A stretch of 6,661 nt of DNA from Deltaproteobacteria bacterium. GTDB taxonomy: Bacteria > Desulfobacterota > GWC2-55-46. The number at the start of each line of letters is the position of its first letter. Position 1 is the first letter of the stretch. Shown here piece by piece: positions 1-6,374 of this stretch. The position numbers were made by a program, and so were the translations under genes. The notes under the pieces were generated by a model. It was not told the DNA's origin, searched no databases, and was given only the letters and a program-made list of their open reading frames with translations. The stretch is from assembly GCA_030646655.1 (NCBI GenBank), contig JAUSLB010000132.1, positions 1-6,661 on the forward strand, given 5' to 3'.

Positions 1-2322
1 AAGGTGACCTACCCGCAAGACACGCGCTTCTCTAAAAACATACTAATCATTGCGCCGGGGCTTACCGTTAAAAACAGACTTGCCGTGCTTATACCGCATG
101 GGTACGGCAACTACTATGAGGAGTTCAATATAGTCCCGTCAGGCTTACTGGAAAAACTGCGCCAAGGGAAAATTCTCATCCACAACTGGCATACCTTGAG
201 CTGGGAAACGGAAGAACAGATAAAAAAGAAGAAAGGCGTAGACAAAAGAGGGGCGAAAAGCAACGAGGCTTATGTGCGTGAAGTGCTTGGCGAGATGGCT
301 AACGCGCACAATATCATAGTTATAAACGACGAGGCGCATCACGCATGGCGTGTCCCCGCTGAATCAAAGGTAAAGGGGATAAAGAAAGAAGACATAGAAG
401 AATCTACGATCTGGGTAGGCGGACTTGACAGTATACATAAGGCCAGAGGCATCCTCACCTCTTACGATTTCTCCGCAACCCCTTTCGCACCTTCAGGCAA
501 GAAGAGCACGGAAGAGGCGCTCTTCGGCTGGATAGTAAGCGACTTCGGCTTGAACGATGCCATCGAATCCGGGCTTGTAAAGACTCCACGTGTTGTCATC
601 CGTGATGATGGAAAATTAACCAAGGACTATAAATCCCGCCTGTATCATATCTACAATGACCCAGAGGTTAAGGATGATTTAAACAGGAAGGCGGAGGAGC
701 ATGAGCCATTGCCTGATTTGGTAATAAATGGATATTACCTTTTAGGCAAGGACTGGCTTGAAACGGCCTTAAGATGGAAGAAGGCAGTCCCCCCCTCCCC
801 CACGCCTCCTGTAATGATTACAGTTGCCAACAGGACGGAGACGGCCGGGCGCGTAAAATACACATTTGACCACAAGAAAATCAGAATCGACGAGCTCTGC
901 GTCCCTGAGAAAATACTTCATATAGACTCAAAAGTCCTTGAGATGGCAGAGGCGCAGGAAGAAGCAGCGATTATTGAAAGTACAGAGGCCGCTGAAGAGG
1001 AGCCCAATGAAGAAGAGCCGACCAAGAAGCTATCCAAAAAGAAGCAGGCCGAGCTTCTAAGACAAATCGTTGATACCGTAGGACAGACAGGCAAGGCAGG
1101 GGAGCATATTCAGAAGGTAATATCAGTAGGAATGCTTTCTGAAGGATGGGACGCCAAGACAGTAACGCACATTATGGGACTGCGCGCCTTCTCCAGCCAG
1201 TTATTATGCGAGCAGGTGGTAGGCAGAGGGCTTAGAAGGACGTCTTATGAGGTAAATCCGGCGACCGGACTCTTTGATGCAGAGTATGTAAATATCTTTG
1301 GCGTTCCTTTTACATTCCTGCCGCATGAGGGCGGAGAAGGCCCGCCCCCGCCGCCTCCACAACCAAAAATAAAAATTGAGCCCGTTGCTGAGAAAGAACA
1401 GTATGAAATACGATGGGCCAATATCGTGCGGATTGACCATGTATTCAAGCCGACTCTGCAACTTGACATGAATGAGGTTAAATTACTGGAATTGGATGCC
1501 TACAATAATGCTATCTTGGCTGAACTGGCGCCGATAGTAGAGGGAAAGCCAGATGTAACGAAGATCTCTACCATTAATTTAGATGAGTTGGGGCAGAAAT
1601 ACAGGATGCAGAAGATCGTCTTTGAAACGGCACGGGATATATACGATCAGATGAAGCCCACATGGAAGGGGAATAAGGAATATCTCCTTGCGCAGTTAAT
1701 CCGTCAGGTAGAGAAGTTCATCACATCCGACAAGATTCGTATATCCCCGCCGCTTTTCACTCAGGACGAAGCAAAGCGCAGGATACTGATAACCCTTAAC
1801 ATACAGAAACTTGTCCAGCATATATGGGAAGCAATACGATTTGAAAATACCGAATCCATCGTGCCTGTATTCGATACCGACAACCCGATACGATCAACGG
1901 CTAACATGCAGACATGGTATACGGGGAGGCCCTGCGAGCGCACCAAGAGGTCACATATCAACCATTGCGTCTTCGACAGCACGTGGGAGGCATCCGAGGC
2001 ATTTGAGTTAGACCGAAATCGAAGTGTTGAGGCATGGGTTAAAAACGACCATCTTGGGTTTGAGATATTGTATATCTTCAAAGGAGTGGTAAGAAAATAT
2101 CGACCGGACTTTATAATCAAGCTCAAGTCAGGCGAATTCCTTGTCCTTGAGACCAAGGGTCAAGACACACAGCAGGATAAGACGAAGCGGGAGTTTCTGG
2201 ACGAATGGATAAAGGCTGTAAATCAGCACGGGGGTTTCGGCAAATGGCGGGGGGCGGTGTCCAAGAACCCGGCTGATGTTACGGGGATAATTGCACAGGC
2301 GATTATCCTCCCCTGCCCTTGA
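1..2322 (+). CDS. Type III Res-like DEAH helicase-nuclease (restriction endonuclease), 5'-truncated by window
   Basis: The reading frame is open from base 1, so the gene starts upstream; the GTG at 4 is probably internal. Residues are numbered from that GTG. The visible part begins at helicase motif Ia (IIAPGLTVKNRL, about 14-25). It continues with the DEAH box (109-112), motif III SAT (157-159), SEGWD (379-383) and motif VI Q-x2-GRGLRR (404-412). An acidic stretch (about 312-345) and a proline run (about 445-452) are probably linkers. Near the C-terminus RPDF (D702) and ExK (E716, K718) form a PD-(D/E)xK nuclease site. By family knowledge this is an ATP-driven, DNA-cutting enzyme like type III Res subunits, closest in my recollection to the BPTD_3080 family. 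The Walker A motif must lie in the missing part. No methyltransferase is visible, so any partner would be upstream. Base composition looks more AT-rich than the downstream genes, which fits accessory DNA. Confidence 0.85.
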   Translation, partial: KVTYPQDTRFSKNILIIAPGLTVKNRLAVLIPHGYGNYYEEFNIVPSGLLEKLRQGKILIHNWHTLSWETEEQIKKKKGVDKRGAKSNEAYVREVLGEMANAHNIIVINDEAHHAWRVPAESKVKGIKKEDIEESTIWVGGLDSIHKARGILTSYDFSATPFAPSGKKSTEEALFGWIVSDFGLNDAIESGLVKTPRVVIRDDGKLTKDYKSRLYHIYNDPEVKDDLNRKAEEHEPLPDLVINGYYLLGKDWLETALRWKKAVPPSPTPPVMITVANRTETAGRVKYTFDHKKIRIDELCVPEKILHIDSKVLEMAEAQEEAAIIESTEAAEEEPNEEEPTKKLSKKKQAELLRQIVDTVGQTGKAGEHIQKVISVGMLSEGWDAKTVTHIMGLRAFSSQLLCEQVVGRGLRRTSYEVNPATGLFDAEYVNIFGVPFTFLPHEGGEGPPPPPPQPKIKIEPVAEKEQYEIRWANIVRIDHVFKPTLQLDMNEVKLLELDAYNNAILAELAPIVEGKPDVTKISTINLDELGQKYRMQKIVFETARDIYDQMKPTWKGNKEYLLAQLIRQVEKFITSDKIRISPPLFTQDEAKRRILITLNIQKLVQHIWEAIRFENTESIVPVFDTDNPIRSTANMQTWYTGRPCERTKRSHINHCVFDSTWEASEAFELDRNRSVEAWVKNDHLGFEILYIFKGVVRKYRPDFIIKLKSGEFLVLETKGQDTQQDKTKREFLDEWIKAVNQHGGFGKWRGAVSKNPADVTGIIAQAIILPCP

Positions 2323-2347
2323 CTTCCGCAGAAAAACTTATTATCAT
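2319..2347 (+). promoter_or_regulatory. Putative sigma70-type promoter of galU
   Basis: TTGACT (2319-2324) and TATCAT (2342-2347) are separated by exactly 17 nt. Each hexamer matches the sigma70 consensus at 5 of 6 positions. The -35 box overlaps the TGA stop of the upstream helicase-nuclease gene. The expected start of transcription, about 7 nt past the -10 box, falls at or within a base or two of the galU ATG at 2354. That would give an mRNA with almost no leader. Activity is inferred from sequence only. Confidence 0.5.
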
Positions 2348-2353
2348 CCGTTG

Positions 2354-3214
2354 ATGAAGATTAAGAAGGCTGTATTCCCAGCGGCCGGTTTCGGCACCCG
2401 GTTCCTGCCCGCCACAAAGGCGATACCCAAAGAGATGCTCCCCTTGGTGGACAAGCCCCTTATCCAGTATGTCGTAGAGGAGGCTAAGGCGTCCGGGCTC
2501 GAGGAGATGATAATCGTCACCGGCATGGGCAAGACCGCGATAGAGGACCACTTCGACACATCCTTTGAGCTTGAGATCCTCCTAAAGGAGCGCGGCAAGC
2601 ACGAGCTCCTTAAGATGATAAAGAACGTCTCCGGCCTCGTGCACTTCGCCTATACCCGGCAGAAAAAGCCCTTAGGCCTCGGCCACGCCATTTCTATAAC
2701 AAAAAACCTCATAAATAACGAGCCCTTCGCCGTATTCCTCGGAGATGATATAATAGATGCGAAGGTGCCTGCCATGAGGCAGATGCTCGATATATACAAG
2801 GACTACGGCACGAGCATGCTGGCTGTCCAGAAAGTCCCCCGGAATCAGACGCACCTTTACGGTATAATAAAGGCAAAGAAGGTCGCACCGAGGACATACA
2901 GGGTATTGGACCTGGTCGAAAAGCCCAAGTCCTCTCCCCCCTCGAACCTCGCCATAATAGGGAGATACATACTTTCCCCGGGGATATTCGGGGCTCTCGA
3001 TAAGACGAAGCCGGGAAAGGGCGGGGAGATACAGCTTACCGACGCGTTAAGGATACTCATTGAGAAAGAGGAGCTATACGCCTTTGAGTTCGAGGGGAGC
3101 CGTTATGACGCCGGGGATAAGCTCGGCTTTTTAGAGGCTAACGTGACCCTTGCGCTTAAGAGGCCTGAGCTCAGGGACGATTTCATGAAATTCCTTAAAG
3201 GCTTGAAATTCTGA
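2354..3214 (+). CDS. galU: UTP-glucose-1-phosphate uridylyltransferase
   Basis: The enzyme makes UDP-glucose and pyrophosphate from UTP and glucose-1-phosphate in the cytoplasm, supplying envelope polysaccharide and glycosylation pathways. The 286-residue protein opens with the nucleotidyltransferase signature GFGTRFLPATK (12-22) followed by PKEM (25-28). Other GalU landmarks are the QKKPLGLGHA segment (103-112), GDD (130-132, metal/nucleotide site), VEKP (188-191), GGEIQLTDA (223-231) and YDAGDKLG (251-258). Length is normal for bacterial GalU/GtaB (about 290-300 aa). The frame is open back to a TTG at 2291, but MKIKKAVFPAAG is the standard family N-terminus, so ATG 2354 is chosen. No Shine-Dalgarno sequence precedes it, and the predicted promoter would give a leaderless message. 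A paralogous sugar nucleotidyltransferase of the same family cannot be fully excluded, but the motifs fit GalU best. Confidence 0.95.
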   Translation: MKIKKAVFPAAGFGTRFLPATKAIPKEMLPLVDKPLIQYVVEEAKASGLEEMIIVTGMGKTAIEDHFDTSFELEILLKERGKHELLKMIKNVSGLVHFAYTRQKKPLGLGHAISITKNLINNEPFAVFLGDDIIDAKVPAMRQMLDIYKDYGTSMLAVQKVPRNQTHLYGIIKAKKVAPRTYRVLDLVEKPKSSPPSNLAIIGRYILSPGIFGALDKTKPGKGGEIQLTDALRILIEKEELYAFEFEGSRYDAGDKLGFLEANVTLALKRPELRDDFMKFLKGLKF

Positions 3215-3218
3215 AGGC

Positions 3219-3242
3219 CCTGCCCGTGGGCAGGCTGTTTTT
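3219..3242 (+). terminator. Putative intrinsic terminator after galU
   Basis: CCTGCCC (3219-3225) and GGGCAGG (3228-3234) form a perfect 7-bp GC-rich stem with a nominal 2-nt loop; in RNA the end base pairs would open to a larger loop. It is followed after CTG by five T residues (3238-3242). It begins 4 nt after the galU stop codon. A strong stem followed by a U-run is the standard Rho-independent layout. The T-run is short and 3 nt away from the stem, so efficiency may be moderate. Confidence 0.55.
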
Positions 3243-3252
3243 CAACAGCCTG
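3231..3252. repeat. Perfect inverted repeat, 9-bp arms, overlapping the terminator stem
   Basis: CAGGCTGTT (3231-3239) and AACAGCCTG (3244-3252) are exact reverse complements around a TTTC loop. The left arm shares CAGG (3231-3234) with the preceding terminator hairpin and contains part of its T-run, so the two structures exclude each other. No T-run follows on either strand, so by itself it is not a standard terminator. From memory, GGCTGTTTTTCAACAGCC-like elements recur between genes in Desulfobacterota and Nitrospirota genomes; I could not check this. Confidence 0.65.
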
Positions 3253-3267
3253 ATGATAAAACCGGAT

Positions 3268-3277
3268 AGAGGTAAGG
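3268..3277 (+). promoter_or_regulatory. Ribosome binding site of hsp20
   Basis: AGAGGTAAGG lies 7 nt upstream of the ATG at 3285 when measured from AAGG, or 11 nt from GAGGT. It supports the 3285 start. A second in-frame ATG at 3294 is possible but less well placed. Confidence 0.6.
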
Positions 3278-3284
3278 CTTTTAT

Positions 3285-3740
3285 ATGGCGAAGATGTCGA
3301 AAAAACCTCCCGTCACACCTCCGGCGGCAGAGATAGACAACATTAACGAGTTCATATTCGAGGGCATGGAGGATACAGGGGTATTCCTCCAGCCTGAGCC
3401 ACTGACGCAGATACCGAACGTAGATGTCTATTCCAACTCGAACGAGCTTGTAATCGAGGTGGAGCTTCCGGGCGTAAGGAAAGAGGATATAGAGGTGGCG
3501 CTCCTTAAGGACACACTCACCATACGGTCTCTTAAGTTCGAGTGCTTTGAGGAGGATAAGATCAATTATGTCTGCATGGAGAGGGCCTTCGGACGGATAT
3601 ACAGGGCGATCGAGATCCCCTTCCCGGTTGACACCATGAAGATAAAGGCGGTTTACAAGAACGGGGTGCTGACGATAATAGTGCCGAGGGTGGAGGATAA
3701 GCGCTGCGCCTCGAAACGGGTAAGCATTGAAAATTCGTAG
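3285..3740 (+). CDS. hsp20: Small heat shock protein, Hsp20/alpha-crystallin family
   Basis: This is an ATP-independent holdase that binds unfolding proteins in the cytoplasm and hands them to refolding or degrading machines. The 151-residue protein has a short variable N-terminus (1-42) and an alpha-crystallin domain (about 43-137). Family landmarks are ELPGVRKEDIEV (60-71), ERAFGRIYRAIEIP (99-112) and the KNGVLTIIVP block (125-134) with the hallmark GVL. The tail carries V146-S-I148, a variant of the IxI motif that docks subunits in sHSP oligomers. Three cysteines (C87, C97, C141) are somewhat unusual for a bacterial sHSP. It sits between the galU terminator and lon, 116 nt from lon, so joint stress expression with lon is plausible. 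No CIRCE element was found. The family assignment is firm, but the client range is unknown. Confidence 0.93.
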   Translation: MAKMSKKPPVTPPAAEIDNINEFIFEGMEDTGVFLQPEPLTQIPNVDVYSNSNELVIEVELPGVRKEDIEVALLKDTLTIRSLKFECFEEDKINYVCMERAFGRIYRAIEIPFPVDTMKIKAVYKNGVLTIIVPRVEDKRCASKRVSIENS

Positions 3741-3751
3741 CGCCCGCTGAC

Positions 3752-3779
3752 CCGCGCCGGGCTGGGGGGAGTGGCGCGG
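3752..3779 (+). other. GC-rich hairpin in the hsp20-lon gap
   Basis: CCGCGCC (3752-3758) pairs perfectly with GGCGCGG (3773-3779) across a 14-nt G-rich loop. It begins 12 nt after the hsp20 stop codon. No T-run follows, so it is not a standard intrinsic terminator. It could protect the 3' end of hsp20 mRNA or be part of a structured lon leader. The rest of the 116-nt gap shows no convincing sigma70 promoter. Confidence 0.4.
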
Positions 3780-3842
3780 ATAGAAATTGACCCCCTTACA
3801 TCCCGAAGACCCCCGGCAAGACGCAGGGGTTCAATCCATATA

Positions 3843-3850
3843 GAGAGGAA
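3843..3850 (+). promoter_or_regulatory. Ribosome binding site of lon
   Basis: GAGAGGAA contains AGGA at 3846-3849, 7 nt before the ATG at 3857. It is a well-spaced Shine-Dalgarno sequence and fixes the lon start. Confidence 0.75.
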
Positions 3851-3856
3851 ACCTTA

Positions 3857-6283
3857 ATGGCAGAGGAAGACAGGAAAGAAGACAGGAAAGAAGAAGAACA
3901 GCTGGTTATTCCGGACGCGCTCCCTCTCCTTCCAGTCCGGGATGTGGTCATATTCCCGTTCATGATAGTGCCCCTCTTCGTGGGAAGGGAAAGGTCTATA
4001 AACGCCGTTGACGCGGCCCTCACAAAAGACAGGCTCATATTCACCGCTACGCAGAAGGACGTAACAAAGGAAGACCCCGAGCCCGAAGACCTTTACACAT
4101 CCGGCACCGTCTGCATGATAATGCGGATGCTTAAGCTGCCGGACGGCAGGGTCAAGATACTCGTTCAGGGGCTGGCCCGCGCGCAGGCGGGCAAGTTCAT
4201 CCAGACCAAGCCCTCATATACCGTAGGCATAACGAAGATCAAGGAGGCCGCCTCTTCAGCGGTCTCTCTCGAGGTCGAGGCCCTGATGCGTAACGTCAAG
4301 GAGCAGCTCGAAAAGCTCTCAACGCTCGGCAAGGTGGTATTTCAGGAAGTGATGCTGGTACTCGACAACATACAGGACCCGGGCAGGATGGCCGACCTCG
4401 TCGCCGCCAATCTGGGCCTTAAGATAGACGAGGCCCAATCAGTCCTCGAGACCTTAGACCCCGTAAAGAGGCTCGAGAAGGTGAACGACTTCTTGGTTAA
4501 GGAGCTGCAGGTAGCCCAGATGCAGGTCAAGATCCAGTCTCAGGCAAAAGAGGAGATGGATAAGACCCAGAGGGAGTACTACTTAAGGGAGCAGATGCGG
4601 GCGATAAAGAACGAGCTCGGGGACATGGAAGAGTCCTCGGAGGAGATGGAGGAGTTCAGGGAGAAGATCAAAAAGGCGAAGATGCCGGCGGAAATCGATA
4701 AGGAGGCCCATAAGCAGGTCGAGCGGCTCGAGATGATGCACCCGGACGCCGCCGAGGCCGCGCTCATAAGGACTTACCTTGAGTGGCTCGTGGAGATGCC
4801 GTGGTCAAAGCAGACGAAGGACACGATAGACATAGGGAAGGCGAAGAAGGTCCTTGATACCGACCACTACGACCTTGAAAAGATAAAAGAGAGGATACTC
4901 GAATACCTCGCGGTGCGTAAGCTCCAGAACAAGACCAAAGGGCCTATCCTGTGCTTCGTCGGGCCTCCCGGCGTGGGCAAGACCTCGCTCGGGCGCTCTA
5001 TCGCGAGGGCGATGGGAAGGCAGTTCGTGAGGATATCCCTCGGGGGAATAAAGGACGAGGCCGAGATAAGGGGCCACAGGCGCACATACGTCGGGGCCCT
5101 GCCGGGCAGGATCTTACAGGGCATAAAGCAGGCAGGCACCAACAACCCTGTATTCATGATGGACGAGATAGACAAGATCGGCATGGACTTCAGGGGCGAC
5201 CCGTCGTCGGCTTTGCTTGAAGTTCTCGACCCTGAGCAGAACTACGCATTCAGCGACCATTACCTGAACCTGCCGTTCGACTTATCCAAGGTCATGTTCA
5301 TAACCACGGCGAACATGTCTGACCCCATACCCGATCCGCTCCTCGACAGGATGGAGCTCATAAACCTGCCCGGCTATACGGAAGAGGAGAAGCTCGAGAT
5401 AGCGAAGAAGTTCATAATACCGAGGCAGATAAAGGAGCACGGGCTGACAAAGAAGCTCTTCGTGATACCTGATGAGACTTTAAGGAAGGTCATCTCGGAG
5501 TACACGAGGGAGGCCGGGCTGAGGAACCTCGAGCGCGAAGTGGCGTCGCTATGCAGGAAGGTCGCCAAGAAGGTCGCATCAGGAAAGACCCAGATGACCG
5601 TCATTACCCCGAAGCTTTTGCAGGAGTTCCTCGGCATACCCAAGTTCCTCCCGGAGGCGGAGCAGGAGGTTGACGAGGTGGGCGTGGCTACAGGGCTTGC
5701 GTGGACGCCTGTAGGCGGGGAGATACTTTACATCGAGGCCACTGTCATGAACGGCAAGGGCCAGCTTACCTTAACTGGCCATCTGGGGGACGTCATGAAG
5801 GAGTCCGCGCACGCGGCCCTAAGCTACGCCAGATCACGGGCAAAGATGTTCAACCTGCAGACCGATTTTTATAAAGACATCGACATACACATCCATGTGC
5901 CCTCGGGCGCGATCCCGAAAGACGGCCCCTCCGCAGGCATAACGATGGCCGCCTCGCTCATCTCCGCGCTTACGCAGAACCCTATAAACAAGGACGTGGC
6001 GATGACAGGGGAGATAACATTAAGGGGCCGCGTGCTCCCGATAGGCGGCGTGAAGGAGAAGTGCCTGGCGGCGTTAAGGGCGAAGATAAAGACCATAATA
6101 ATCCCCGAGAGGAACAAAAAAGACCTCGAGGAGATACCGAAGGACATAAGGAAGAAGCTCAACTTCGTGCTGGTTAAGCACATGGACGATGTGCTTAAGG
6201 TAATCTTCAGGAAAAAGGCAAAGGCCCCGCAGAGGCCTCCGAGAAAGCTCAAGGCCGAGAGACGCAAGCACGCGAGAGCTTGA
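3857..6283 (+). CDS. lon: ATP-dependent Lon protease (LonA type)
   Basis: Lon unfolds damaged and regulatory proteins with ATP and degrades them inside a cytoplasmic hexamer. The 808-residue protein has the full LonA layout. The N-terminal substrate domain (about 21-215) begins LPLLPVRDVVIFPFMIVPLFVG. A charged, probably coiled-coil segment (about 215-300) follows. The AAA+ module has Walker A GPPGVGKT (369-376), pore-loop Y411 in RTYVG, Walker B MMDEID (D436, E437), sensor-1 N486, arginine finger R498 and sensor-2 R556. The S16 protease domain has catalytic S692 in PKDGPSAG and K735 in GGVKEK, the same 43-residue spacing as E. coli S679/K722. All key residues are present, so it should be active. 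The N-terminus holds a DRKEDRKEEE charged repeat. The last 25 residues (784-808) form a strongly basic tail with 12 Lys/Arg. It lies just downstream of hsp20. Confidence 0.97.
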   Translation: MAEEDRKEDRKEEEQLVIPDALPLLPVRDVVIFPFMIVPLFVGRERSINAVDAALTKDRLIFTATQKDVTKEDPEPEDLYTSGTVCMIMRMLKLPDGRVKILVQGLARAQAGKFIQTKPSYTVGITKIKEAASSAVSLEVEALMRNVKEQLEKLSTLGKVVFQEVMLVLDNIQDPGRMADLVAANLGLKIDEAQSVLETLDPVKRLEKVNDFLVKELQVAQMQVKIQSQAKEEMDKTQREYYLREQMRAIKNELGDMEESSEEMEEFREKIKKAKMPAEIDKEAHKQVERLEMMHPDAAEAALIRTYLEWLVEMPWSKQTKDTIDIGKAKKVLDTDHYDLEKIKERILEYLAVRKLQNKTKGPILCFVGPPGVGKTSLGRSIARAMGRQFVRISLGGIKDEAEIRGHRRTYVGALPGRILQGIKQAGTNNPVFMMDEIDKIGMDFRGDPSSALLEVLDPEQNYAFSDHYLNLPFDLSKVMFITTANMSDPIPDPLLDRMELINLPGYTEEEKLEIAKKFIIPRQIKEHGLTKKLFVIPDETLRKVISEYTREAGLRNLEREVASLCRKVAKKVASGKTQMTVITPKLLQEFLGIPKFLPEAEQEVDEVGVATGLAWTPVGGEILYIEATVMNGKGQLTLTGHLGDVMKESAHAALSYARSRAKMFNLQTDFYKDIDIHIHVPSGAIPKDGPSAGITMAASLISALTQNPINKDVAMTGEITLRGRVLPIGGVKEKCLAALRAKIKTIIIPERNKKDLEEIPKDIRKKLNFVLVKHMDDVLKVIFRKKAKAPQRPPRKLKAERRKHARA
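3866..3889 (+). repeat. Tandem 12-bp repeat in the 5' end of lon
   Basis: GAAGACAGGAAA occurs twice back to back (3866-3877, 3878-3889), followed by further GAA units. It encodes the repeated EDRK/KEDRK portion of the charged N-terminus, ahead of the folded domain. Copy-number changes would stay in frame. It probably arose by slippage. Confidence 0.8.
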
Positions 6284-6299
6284 AAATACCGCGTGCCCC

Positions 6300-6313
6300 T
6301 GACCGTTGACCGT
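6300..6313 (+). repeat. Tandem TGACCGT repeat in the lon-thiL gap
   Basis: TGACCGT is present twice without a gap (6300-6306 and 6307-6313), 16 nt after the lon stop. The second copy starts a TTGACC-like -35 sequence, but no well-spaced -10 box follows it (TAAAAT at 6323 is only 10 nt away). It may be a transcription-factor half-site pair or chance. Confidence 0.4.
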
Positions 6314-6331
6314 GTAGTGGTTTAAAATTCC

Positions 6332-6345
6332 TGAAAATATTTTCA
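6332..6345. promoter_or_regulatory. 14-bp perfect AT-rich palindrome upstream of thiL, possible operator
   Basis: TGAAAATATTTTCA reads the same on both strands. It is an AT-rich island in otherwise GC-rich sequence and ends 29 nt before the preferred thiL start at 6375. Dimeric regulators often bind such sites, but no specific regulator can be named and no TPP riboswitch-like structure was recognised. Confidence 0.35.
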
Positions 6346-6374
6346 CGGCCATGCGGGCCGCGGTTCACCCCATT

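Noticed and set aside
1761..2156. 131-codon open frame on the minus strand
   Set aside because: It lies wholly inside the helicase-nuclease gene, antisense to its nuclease-coding end, with no recognisable domain. It is a shadow frame.
2291..2353. TTG start at 2291 extending galU by 21 residues and overlapping the upstream gene
   Set aside because: The extra residues do not resemble GalU N-termini, and the extension runs through the predicted promoter. ATG 2354 gives the standard MKIKKAVFPAAG start.
3787..3815. TTGACC at 3787-3792 as a -35 box for lon
   Set aside because: No -10-like hexamer occurs at 16-18 nt spacing; the expected place is C-rich.
3741..3856. CIRCE/HrcA operator in the hsp20-lon gap
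   Set aside because: No TTAGCACTC-N9-GAGTGCTAA-like inverted repeat was found here or upstream of hsp20.
4951..5220. 89-codon + strand frame inside lon
   Set aside because: It overlaps the Walker A to Walker B region of lon in another frame and has no domain or ribosome binding site.
5869..6267. 132-codon minus-strand frame within lon
   Set aside because: It is antisense to the conserved S16 protease domain and is explained by codon bias of lon. No independent features support it.
6284..6374. TPP riboswitch upstream of thiL
   Set aside because: The 91-nt gap lacks the conserved thi-box blocks (such as CTGAGA) and is too short for the full aptamer plus expression platform.
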